Below are positions 1 through 9,965 of a DNA stretch of 38,101 bases, piece after piece. The translations under genes were made by a program, and so were the position numbers. The notes beneath the pieces are model-generated. The model did not search any database and was not told where the DNA came from. It saw nothing but the letters and a program-made list of their open reading frames with translations. Positions within the stretch are counted from its first letter, which is position 1. Each line of letters starts with the position of its first letter. The DNA is from Emmonsiellopsis sp. PD_33 (lineage: Eukaryota; Ascomycota; Eurotiomycetes; Onygenales; Ajellomycetaceae): assembly GCA_032988165.1 (NCBI GenBank), contig JANTQF010000338.1, positions 1 to 38,101 on the forward strand. The letters run 5' to 3'.

Positions 1-250
1 ATACCCTAGCAATATAAACTTATCCTAAAATATAACTAATTATTCATAATAAAATATTTTAATATATTATAATAATAATTTAAAACAATATATTTTTTTA
101 GTAATAACTACTAATATAATAATAAAAACAGAAATGATGAGTGAATATAGCTAAATAAAGAAAATAAAGAAAAAAAAAAAAATAATAAAATATATTAATA
201 AAAAAAAAAAAAAAAAAAAAAAAAGGGTAGAAAACAAGGTTTCTTTTTTT
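1..250. repeat. AT-rich low-complexity edge with poly-A run
   Basis: The first 250 bases are strongly AT-rich, with many TAAT and ATAATA words and an uninterrupted run of 25 A at 200-224. No credible reading frame crosses it. It could be the margin of an AT-rich, possibly RIP-affected block continuing to the left, but the window shows too little to decide. Confidence 0.7.
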
Positions 251-1315
251 TTGAAAAAAGAGAAAGAAAATAAAATAAAAAAAGGGAGCCGACCACGCGA
301 GGGGATGATGGCGATGGTTTGTTGGTGTGATGGCTTTTTTGTTTCTTCCGGGCGACGAAGAGAAGAAGTGGAAGGCAATAAAGAGACGGGATCCATCGCA
401 TCACAACCCACACAAATATCAAATAGACCAACGGGACGCGGGAAGCATGGCGAATAGGGCATTAGGGCAAACCAGATAGTAAAGCAAAGGACAGGCAGGT
501 AATGCAGAGAGCCTAAATGTGTGTTTTTCCCAACAAAGAAAATGTATTGACGGTGGTGGCATGACAAGCCCTCCTCCCCCAACCCCCCCATTTGATGGAC
601 ATTCGGGATTTCTGACATTATAGAAGCATGATTGGTCTGGTGGGTTCGTTCGGGCCGATAGACGCGAGCAAAGGAGGTGGATGGAGGCAAAAGAAAAGAA
701 ATTTATGGTAGATGGAAATGAAAAAAAGACCTGAGAACGAGATTTAGAAAAGGAAAACATGAGAGGAACAATCAAACCCACAGATAACATATAATAAAAA
801 GAAAGTGAAGGAGTGTGTAGGCGTGCATCGATGACCCATATCTATCTAAAAAGACGGTGTTTCGATGCCTGGATGGGAGCATTGGGAACATATCCGTGCA
901 AAGAGAAGTTTGGTCGTGATCAATCCGCTAGACAACGCGCAACTGGCAAAAGGGACACAAACACTGATCAACTCGCTGCGTAAGGTGTCGTAATCTAAAA
1001 CACATCTCATGGTATCGATCATTGATGTCAGGTGCGTGATGACTCGTATCAAAATAAAATCAAATCGTGCCGCTTTGTCCGTTAATAATGCAGAAACGGA
1101 TTGTGTGTCGTCTGCATGGCGTTCGATGTAAGTTTCGTCGAAAGAAGTGGAAGAAAAAGAAAAGAAAAGAAAAAGGGCAAGTAAAAGTTTTGTCGAGAAA
1201 CGAAAATGGCGTAGGTTTTTTTGAATTTATGTTTTTTTCGCCCAAGGAAAAGGTGACGTTTCTATCCCATCAATTCATAGTCGTACGTATTAATAACGGT
1301 TGATTATATAGGAGG
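251..1315. other. Intergenic, 3' side of stuA
   Basis: No coding region is supported on either strand; the open frames are short and of low complexity. The stretch next to 1315 must contain the 3' untranslated region and poly(A) site of the minus-strand stuA gene, but I see no single clear signal that fixes the end. Confidence 0.6.
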
Positions 1316-3493
1316 TTACCGGCGTCGAGAAAGAGATGCTTTCACGGTGGGCATCCCAAGCTGGGGTCCCCCAACGGGTCCGCCAACGGCATCAACCAGC
1401 GTTTTCCGGCGCTTATGCTCATAAGCGCTGCTCTCCCCATTCTGGGCTTCGGCAAGAGAGGTTTGATCCTGGTCGTCTTCGTCCCGCATACGTTTGCCCG
1501 AACCATTTATCGACGACGAGTAAGCGGATGGCGCGGTCGTCGAGTTAGTGTACGAGTCTCCCGCGCTTCCGTTGGCCGCGGTACCGCGAGTATCGCTCAT
1601 TACATTATAGAGATTGCTCGAAGGCGCGGCTCGCGGGGTGTTTGAATATCCAGGAGCCCATTGCGATTGCGTACCCGTCCGTCCCGAGACTCTATCTGTG
1701 CCGTTTTGATGGGCGGTCGACTCGGTCATTTCAGGAGAGAGGTGAGGGGGCTCTCCCGTGAGACCTGCTGCGCTTGGGTTGGTGGTGTAGGTATATGAGC
1801 CACGGTTGGCACTGTAAGCAGTGTTCGTGTCGTTGATATATTCGGGTTCATGTTCATGTTCTGCCTCTCCCTCACCCGGTCCATGGCCCACCTGTCCGTT
1901 TCCCTGGCTGTGAGAATATTGGTCAGCCTTAGTTTCACTGGGGTCTGGTTCGGTTGGCCCTGCCGTCCGTGCTGACGGAGGTCCCATTCTATGTTTGATG
2001 TTATAAGGGTTCGTGGATATTGACTGTCCATACCTCGACATATTACTCTGCTGGGTTATGGTTTGTTGGGGCGCGTACTGCGCTTGCGATGACGGCGCTG
2101 CAGAATAGTATGACTTGGAACTGTCATAGCTTGGCTGGCTCTGATAGGTCTGCATGCTTTGCAAATTAGTTCCAGGGGGGGTGGTCGCGGGGGTCGTTGG
2201 CATTGATCTCGCACTCGTCAGACCCGTGTCGATCGAAAGTGCCTGCGAGCCCTGAACGCTGCCTCCCATGGTTTGTCCCGGCCACTCGTAAGAGCCACCT
2301 TGGTTAATGCCCATCAGACTAGACGCACTCGTTGGAGGCGTGGGGAATGTGTGCGAACGATCTAAACCAGGGCGACCAGCCCCAGAGTGAGAACCAAGAG
2401 AAGGTGGGTGGGACATATGCGAAGTAATGGGATTATGCATTGAGTGGTGGTGATGTAAGGGGGGAGGTTGCGCCCCTTGTGAGGACCTAGAAGGGTGACT
2501 TGTTTCCAATCGTCTCCGGTCACTTCCCGCCACAATCTGGTTGGTCCTGGTTTGGTTCGACGGGTGGTACAATAGAGCATTAATATCATGGACGAACAAT
2601 GGATATAGCAACTCGGTGATCTTCTCTTTGTTGGCAAATTCCAAAGCGCGTTCGAATGGGATCCTAGCAATATCATTAGCACCAGGCATTTAAACATCTT
2701 CAAAGATAACATTAGACATGGGGTTATATATACCACACGCCCTTGAGATGCATGGGCCCAATCTTAACCACATGCCGGACTTTTTCGCTTTTCAAGATAC
2801 CATCCCGTCTTCCTCTGGTCATACCGGCAACATTGAGCAATTTGGTGCCATTGATCATGTGGTTGTCTAATAATACCAGTTAGCCAAACACGAGAATCTA
2901 ATTGCTCCGTGCCCAATACAAGAACTCACCATCCCTACGGGCAACACAAATACCCTTAGCCTCGATTTGATAGCATAGACTCCCCTCGTCTTCCCACAAA
3001 GTGGCCGTTACTCTGGGTTTCGCACCAGCTGGTTGTATTTGGCCAGTGGTATCAAACGGCTGCTGATGCGAGACATACGTCTGATGGTGGCCGCCCGGCC
3101 CTGGTACGTAGGTGTGGGGACTCGCCGCGGTAGTCATTGCTAGAGGTAGCAACTGTGTCAGTCTCTTCATGCATGTATTTCGCGTTCAATGGTCTCGAAG
3201 AAAATGGCGTCAATCTTACCTGGCAATGGCAATAGCTGCGCAGGCGCATGGCTGCTCAAAGCATTTGTAACCGCCTGCGTAGCTGACTGGGGAGATGTAA
3301 CGCCATTGGGATATCCATATGGGGGATATGAACTTGCACTCGAAGGGTAAGGGGCAGAGCCAGACTGAAGGAGTGGTGGCTGGGAATACTGATAAGGGGG
3401 TATACCTGACGCAGGAGCGCCGTGGGAGGAGTACGATTGTGCAGACGATAGATGCGATGCATGTACATCCATATACTGTTGTGTTTGATTCAT
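1316..3493 (-). CDS. stuA: APSES-family developmental transcription factor StuA
   Basis: Four exons: 3493-3220, 3139-2930, 2866-2734 and 2663-1316. Introns are 80, 63 and 70 bases with GTAAG, GTGAGT and GTATAT donors; the joined frame gives 654 residues. StuA is a nuclear bHLH-like APSES regulator that shapes conidiophore and other developmental programmes in Aspergillus and relatives. The start MNQTQQYMDVHASHL matches the family start. A Pro/Ser/Tyr/Gln-rich N-terminus leads to the APSES domain at about residues 132-240, with KPRVTATLWEDEGSLCY, the DNHMINGTKLLNVAG core (begins residue 162) and GPMHLKGVWIPFERALEF. A Ser/Thr/Pro/Gln-rich middle follows. The C-terminus has the family nuclear-localisation cluster KRRK, a GGPVGG motif and ends SLSRRR. 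Length fits the usual 600-650 residues. Exon joins within the APSES domain restore the conserved text exactly, so the splice model is firm; residue 161 is Asp where Glu is usual. The start could lie further upstream (see findings). Confidence 0.94.
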
Positions 3494-3907
3494 ACTTCCT
3501 GACTGATTATGATTATACCCCTCACTCACAGAACCTCCGGTAAGATAATCTGGCTGGTTGGCGGATTCCAGGGAATATCGCGAATGAACCCCGCCAGCTC
3601 CGTCTGTGGACGAAGAAGGAGGGTTCTTGGCCTCACCCGGAGTGGGCTGAGGATATGTTGGGAATCCGGCCACGGAGCTGGCGGTGTTGGAGCCAGTCGA
3701 CGACGAGGTCGAAGTCACCGAGTCTTGGGAGCCTATTCGACCCGGAGCGGAAGTCTGTGGGTGGGGAAATGAAAGCGCAGGTAATTTATCGCTGCCCAAC
3801 AATGGTCGTTCAGCGGCGTGGTGATTGTACCAGGGAATATCAGTAGGGCCTCGAGTTTGGACCTGGGATATCGACGGCAGCTCCAGCTTTTCGGTATTCC
3901 AGCAAAC
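3494..3907 (-). other. In-frame open extension upstream of the stuA ATG
   Basis: Reading upstream from the stuA start, the same frame stays open for 138 codons, until a TAG at 3910-3908 that itself forms a possible splice acceptor (CTGTTTTAG). The deduced peptide is Ser/Pro/Thr-rich like the StuA N-terminus and contains words such as TDIPWYNHHAAERP and FPTYPQPTPGEAKNPP. It has no ATG, so it could be translated only from an upstream spliced exon or a non-AUG start. It may also simply be leader sequence. Confidence 0.4.
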
Positions 3908-4065
3908 GAACTAAAACAGGACAAGGTGGTCCTGTAAGGAAGAAGAGGGTGGCGCGTCGACAACGGAGCCTTGCGATCAATATGTAATTGCAGCCGGAAT
4001 CGAATTGACCCGACAAGAAGATGGCAGGCTTTCTGAAGAATGCGCTTCAAAGAGGGACCAGAGAT

Positions 4066-4077
4066 TTAGCGGTTCAT
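4066..4077 (-). promoter_or_regulatory. Upstream mini-ORF 2 in stuA leader (3 codons)
   Basis: ATG-AAC-CGC-TAA on the stuA strand makes a three-codon frame 19 bases after the end of the 26-codon one. Such minimal upstream ORFs usually allow re-initiation. A role here is inferred from position only. Confidence 0.35.
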
Positions 4078-4095
4078 AAGAGGCCGTTCTGTAGT

Positions 4096-4176
4096 TTATA
4101 TGCGAACAAACACTTTTTCGTAGGCGTTGCGGGTCGTTGAGTCCTGTAATCGTAAATCCTTCGAAAGGCAAGGCAT
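4096..4176 (-). promoter_or_regulatory. Upstream ORF 1 in stuA leader (26 codons)
   Basis: On the stuA strand an ATG at 4176 opens a 26-codon frame beginning MPCLSKDLRLQ and closing with TAA at 4098-4096, about 600 bases before the stuA start. The A. nidulans stuA messages are known to carry short upstream ORFs that affect translation, so a similar role is plausible. It assumes that the transcript reaches this far. Confidence 0.45.
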
Positions 4177-4639
4177 GTAAAAGAAGCAAGGCTACAAAGC
4201 TCAAGAAAAGACAGCAGAGGCAAAAGCTATGGGAAATCGCAAAGAACGGCGCTGGCACGGCACTGTCGACAATTGCAAGGTCGGATTAAAGCAGGAAGAT
4301 TCGCAGAGCAGAGGCGGGCAGACCAGACCGCCTTGGGGGGTAGGATGGCAGGCTGGAGGTATACGGGGCGGGCGCTGGAGAGCTTTGGGAATCGTTGTAC
4401 AACCAGAATCGAGCGTGTAGCGGGTACAGGCCGCGGGAGGAAAAACAGGGAGAACAGGACGGGTAGAGAAGGGCAGAGCAGAGCAGAGCAGAAGGGTCGT
4501 TCTCGTAGCTATCGTAACAGTCGTTGCACGTCGTGGATGCCGGGGTTATATTACGGGGACATCCGCCATGAAAGACAGAGCAGGGCAGGGCAGAGCAGAG
4601 CAGAAAACGGCGACTGGGGACAGGCAGCAAAAGAGGGCG

Positions 4640-5060
4640 TTAGTTAGCAAAGCAGCGGGTCATTAAGGCGGCAGGGCAGGTCGTGAGAGGGGAGGGGAGG
4701 GGAGTCAGAGGAGGGGAGGACGAGGAGAGGAGGAGGAGGAGGGAGAGATAGAGGAGGGCAGACAGAGGGAGATAGACGAGCTACAAGTGGAGAAGGGAAG
4801 GGATGATGGGATGGACGAAGGCTCCTCTCCTCGCTGGCTGGCGCTGGCTAGCAGGAGATCATGCAAAAAGTGGAGGCTGGAGGCTGGGGACAGACAGCGC
4901 GAAGAAAGAAAGCAAACGCCAACCGTGGGAACAGCGCGGCTGGTGGAGACTGGGACCAGCTGGGCGAGAGCCAAGAAGCGACGGGAGGGGCCTGCGAAAC
5001 AATCCAAACGGGGCAGAGGGAGGGAAAAAGAAAGGGAAGGGAGAAGAGAAGAGAACTGAC
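4640..5060 (-). promoter_or_regulatory. Pyrimidine-rich stretch, candidate stuA promoter/leader
   Basis: The plus strand is strongly purine-rich (GGA, GAG and AGGG words), so the stuA strand is C/T-rich, as is common just upstream of fungal transcription starts. It sits 1.1-1.6 kb before the stuA ATG. A CAG|GTCAGT donor-like site on the minus strand near 5062 and acceptor-like sites near 3935 (CTTACAG) and 3908 (TTTTAG) would allow a leader intron of about 1.1 kb containing this tract. That would resemble the nested alpha/beta transcripts described for A. nidulans stuA. No start site can be fixed from sequence alone. Confidence 0.4.
4689..4716 (+). other. G-quadruplex-forming motif
   Basis: Four GGGG runs occur at 4689-4692, 4694-4697, 4699-4702 and 4713-4716, with loops of 1, 1 and 10 bases. 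This satisfies a four-tetrad G4 pattern if the long loop is tolerated. It lies on the strand opposite to stuA, within the purine tract upstream of that gene. Confidence 0.5.
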
Positions 5061-8000
5061 CTGGAGGCTGGGATCGATGAGGCTGCCGGGGAAGCGAAGT
5101 ACAGGCCGTATTCTGCGTGTATTGGCGACTGCGGGCGTCTGCCAGCTATTATATCCCCTCGACAAATCCCACCGGAGATCTAAATAAATAATAGCAAACC
5201 TCTAATTTCCTCCAGCTCTCGCTATCTATGGTTCTGCTGTCTACAAAATCCCAATTCCCATTCCCGGTCTATTTATTCCCCTTCCACTTCCATTCACCCA
5301 TTCACTCCGCCCATTGGGACGCGCTGTTCTAGTCGCCCGTTTTGTTTCCCTCTTTGCTTTTTCCTGTTTCCCCTCTGCTACATGTACCGTATTTGCCGGC
5401 GGCTGTATTTCCCGTACCCCACGGCTGGTACATCCATACATACGTACCTTACACGTAATCCATACCGTACCATACCATACCGAGCACCATTCCTGGTTTG
5501 AGCAACCCCAACCCGCCCACCAGCCAAAGCCTAGAAGAATCCTCACCCAGCCAGCATTTATTTCCCTTCCAAAATTCTTTGACCCGCGCCGCCCTCCCTT
5601 TTTATTGGGAGCTACATCAAGCTTTTGTTAAAAAGACGTGGGCCTGGTTCTACGGAAGTTGGAGGTTACATATCTTCATCCCCGGCTCCCGGCTCAACCA
5701 ATTATTAATTCTTTTTTTTTGTCTCGCCCCTTTGCTGTGCCAGACTGTGCCGGCTGCTGAACCGTTAAACTACTAAATATCCCATCAAAAACATTCTTTT
5801 TTTAATCATCATCCCCTTGCATACTACATAGACACATATGTCGGTCGGTAGAGAGTTTCCTTGGGAAAAGACAGAGAGTTGAAGAAAGGCTCAATTTTTT
5901 TTGAATCAAACTTTTCTTTTCTTTCCACCCAGCCACATACGTATATCATGTGCTCCGTCCCATCCCATATCAAGCCATATATTGCAGGACAGTGTATTTA
6001 TAGTAACCTAGTAATTAGTATCTATTTACTCTGCTCTTTATTACTTCCTCGAAGATACGCGTATTTAGTTTTGGTTTGGGGAGAAAACCTGGTCAATTTA
6101 TGGCCGTCCATCGATCCATTGAAAAAGCCAATGCAAAGTAATCCTGCCCGTTTGGTTGTTTAAAAAGAAAGAAAAAAAAAGAGACAAAACTAAATAACTA
6201 CCTAAAGGGATAAAATAGAGTTGAACTTTCTTCATAATTACCCACAATAAGGTTAGACGCACAGGTTTTAGTTTGGTTTGGTTTAAGGGGGGGGGAACTG
6301 TATATAGATTTCTTATACAAATGGTTCATTTTCTCGAAAGGAGCGAGGGGAAGGGCGGGCGGGGAGACTGGAAGGAGAAAAACTGGAAGGACAAAAAATG
6401 ATTAGAAACTCTGGGAGATGGACTGTATTCCCGACTGGCCTGACGACGATGATATCAGGTGCTGGTGCTGGTGATGATGATGATGATGACGATGAATATG
6501 CTCATAAACTATCCAGGTGTTCATTTGGTCCATGGTTCTCTCATCTCATTCATTCACATTTTATTCTCTTTCCTTCCCTTCCCTTCCCCACCCCGAAAGA
6601 AAGCCAGTAGAATGTCTGACATGCTGGCCCCGCCCGGGGGATGGACCAGTTAGTTACATATCTCATCCCCCCAAAGGGGTTTGGTTACGTGTAACTTCGT
6701 TGACTACCTGGCAAGACATGTGCCAGGGGGGAAAAAAATTGAATATCAATATCACCAACGGATGTCAACAAAAGATTAACTCCGGACTAAAATAGATAAC
6801 CACATAGGGAGAAAAAGAGCCTATGCGCGTGTGGCGTATGAGAGATAGAAAATAAAGAAACCCATCCTCCCTCCCATCCCAAATTAATCAAACCCCCAGA
6901 ATAAACAACATACATACATACATACATATGCAACCCGCGAGTCCAAATCTAGGAAAAAGGGAGACCTCCCATATCATCAGACAAAAAGAGATCGAAAATG
7001 GTCTAGACCGCTTTCCTTCAGTCCAGCCAGCCAGCAGCTATTTAACAATAGTCTAGCCATAGAAAAGAAGGGATACTCTGTACCTACATGTAGGAAAGAG
7101 AAGAACCCCATCCCCATCCTGTCATTACGTATTTCTGCAGCTAACTACGTATGTACATATGTATGGAGCACAGCAAAGAACAGCCGTAACTAGTAGTAGC
7201 TAACCTCCCAGCGTCCCAGAGAAAGGGAGGGGCTACATGTAGGTAACTTAACTTACTCCGTAGAAGCAGAGCGGCGGGCGAAGATCATGCAAAAAATTGG
7301 TACATTAAGTTAACTACTGTAGTTAGTTTGTATGCAATGCAGAGCACCATCGGAAATAATGCAGGTGCGTTTTCGCTTGGGTTCTCTGTGTATGCGTTCG
7401 GTGGGAATGATGGAAAAAGCTTGAAAGTTTGTTAACTAATAGAGGCGCTGGGTTTCTTTTGTTTTCTTTGATGGTGGTTTTAAGGGCGCGGCAAACCAAA
7501 AAAAATAGCCGAGCCGTTGAATAGTCGATAGGCGGGTTAACCTGGAGGGTTATTATGAAGATCGTGGAATGAAATGATGGAAGTCGCGGAATGAATAAAT
7601 GGGAAGATTTTCTTTGTGATAGCTAACTACTAGCTAACCAGTTGATCATTGTCAAGAGGGGAATCAATCGCAATCCATACCAGGAACTACATGACCAAGT
7701 AACAACCTTGCCATTTCTTTTCTATCTATCTACTATCTATAGTTCCATCCCCTCTTCTTCTCCAAGTCCCCCTTGTGCTTAGTTAAACTACCTCCAGCAC
7801 AGACAGGATCAGATGCATGTTGACTGACATGTCCAGTTCTCCTCCACAAAATATCTGACTCAAGTGCTGCCAACAGGAAATGCCAATATGTCTAATGTAA
7901 GGAACTCCCCCCTTCTGAACCAAATATTACTTTAGTAGATACATACATACATACCACATTATGTACGCACAGGTCCCCAGATGTGCCGCTTGCCATCAAG

Positions 8001-8990
8001 GCAGGGCGCTGCATGGAGTCTTTGGGAGAACGAAAAAAAAAAAAAAAAAAGCTCCGATGGGATTGAAATGGACATCGAGAGGATGACATTAGCAGCCAGG
8101 GTGCGTGCGCCGGGCTTAGGCGAAGGCCGGTAGTAAGAAAGAGAAAGCCCGCTATGGGGTGAGGAGACAATCTGGAAATCATATCACCAGGTCAGTGTTT
8201 TTTTTCATATCGTATGTAGTATCATTATCGAACAACTTAACAGAGCCGTGCTTAAAATAACCACTGTAGGATTTATGCAAAGAAGACATTCGAGACCTTT
8301 TAGCTACATCCATTTCCCCAAAATGAAAAAAGAAAAAGAACATATCACCCATCGTTGCTGTTGCATTATCAGAAGCCAAATATCATCCAGGTTCTTCTCT
8401 CCCTCTCCCTCTCCCTCTCCATCTCTGTATCAAGTTCAACCAAGCAAGCCCACAGTTCAGGCCCACTTTCTCCGGCTTGGTCTCTAGAAAGGATCTACCT
8501 GGTCTCCACGCTGCACGGCCAATCAGAGACAGACAAGACACATTGACAGCGCAGCCGAAGAGAGGCTAGAGCTTGATCACCAGCCTGGGATGATTAATGT
8601 GTTTGCATGAAGAAGAGGCGAGATCATGTCGGAGAAGGATGAAGTGCTTGGGTTTTCTCAAGCTAACTTAGCCTCTGTATGTAGTTATGTACTGTACCTG
8701 GCATCATGTTTCTACACATATAAGCGACTGACTTTATATCCCCCCAACTCAACAGGAGAGACGTCTCCGTATCCTTCCCTAATAATAAGCTGCTATTATT
8801 ATTCAGCAGCTTGCTTGTTGGAAACTCGGGGAGGCGTGTGCGCCTCTCCCCCCAAAAACCAAAACTGATTCGAATTAGGGCTTCGGGTCGATCAGGATGG
8901 GATCCCTGTTCCACACCCATACATACATCCCTAGATTACCTGCGTTGTTTGTATTCCGGAAGTACCGTACAATTACGCCGTGTATCTCCG
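5061..8990. other. Gene-poor interval, first part
   Basis: No frame shows codon structure, splice sites or family resemblance. From about 5200 to 5400 the plus strand becomes C/T-rich, mirroring the purine tract to its left, so a divergent noncoding transcript is possible but unproven. The rest holds short simple repeats (ACAT near 6908-6927, an A run near 8033-8050, CTCTCC near 8397-8420) and a GC-rich hairpin at 8828-8851. I see no RNA gene. Confidence 0.5.
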
Positions 8991-8997
8991 TATCTGT

Positions 8998-9017
8998 GTA
9001 TGTATGTATGTATGTAT
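8998..9017. repeat. (GTAT)5 microsatellite
   Basis: Five perfect GTAT copies in gene-free DNA; related GTAC/CATA words recur nearby. Confidence 0.9.
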
Positions 9018-9294
9018 ATATGTATCGAGAATACCACGCATCGTCAGCTTCCTGATCCCCAGCCCAGCCCAAAGTTGGTCGGACTCGTGGACCAATTGAA
9101 TCGGACAACGCAATCCAAAGCAACATCCAGTCTCCCTTCTTCTTTCTTGAACAACATCAAATCACCACCCATTGAGATGGTGAGATTGGTGGGGACAGGA
9201 GTTTTATTCCTCCTATTATTATTTTCCATTACTGTTGTTGCTGTTAAGATCTTCCTGAATATCACTTCAAGTTTCCCTTAATTTTGTTGTTTCC

Positions 9295-9322
9295 TTTCTT
9301 TCTTTCTTTCTTTCTTTCTTTC
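9295..9322. repeat. (TTTC)7 microsatellite
   Basis: Seven perfect TTTC copies. The same motif recurs as six copies about 600 bases further on. Confidence 0.92.
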
Positions 9323-9928
9323 AAGCCCATTGATCCTCTTGTTACCTTTCTCAATTCCTGAACCATGTTCCCCCCCGCCCCCCAAAACCCTTGACCCTGT
9401 GCCGATGCGATGGTGTGCTGTTGTGCAATGGCTCTTTTCTTCCCTTTTAAAAAGGCAGCATCCCTGCTCGAGAAACTTATATACCTTGATCCATGTGTCC
9501 CGCAAGGGCAGGGGATAGTGGAGGGAACCTGGATCTCCAGCATCCAACTAACCAGATAAAAGAGAGAAAAACGAAGAGGAGATACAGTGCAAAAAGAGAG
9601 GCGGGAGGGAGAGGGGTAAAAGTGGGTGGTAGGTAGAATGTGCCTTTTCATTCATCTTTGGGTTTTTATTGGTTTGCTGTGGTTTATTTAACTACGTACG
9701 GGTATGGCAAACATCGTTGTTCAAAGCCGATTTCAACGTCAATAAAATGGGAGAGAAAAATCGGCAATTCAAGCCTGGAGAAGTTTTGTATGAAATCCAC
9801 CCCCTGGAAATGTAGTCTAGTAATATAGAAAAGAAAAATTATCACAGCTCATAAGCACCACTACAGACTGTATCTAAATAACTTGATTCTCTTTTCTTTT
9901 TCCATTATTTCCTTTTCTTTTCTTTTCC

Positions 9929-9952
9929 TTTCTTTCTTTCTTTCTTTCTTTC
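9929..9952. repeat. (TTTC)6 microsatellite
   Basis: Six perfect TTTC copies inside a longer C/T-rich stretch (about 9890-9965). Confidence 0.92.
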
Positions 9953-9965
9953 TTCCCCCCCTTCC

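Noticed and set aside
1726..2031. 101-codon minus frame inside the last stuA exon
   Set aside because: Out-of-frame shadow; the StuA frame across the same bases matches the family.
6908..6927. Short direct repeats (ACAT/TACATACA words) as a possible array
   Set aside because: Plain microsatellite; no spacers, so no CRISPR-like structure.
8828..8851. GC-rich hairpin resembling a bacterial-type terminator
   Set aside because: No gene upstream and no meaning as such in a fungal nucleus; probably chance.
8811..9281. 156-codon plus-strand frame
   Set aside because: Starts at TTG, passes through a GTAT microsatellite and has no domain or codon structure.
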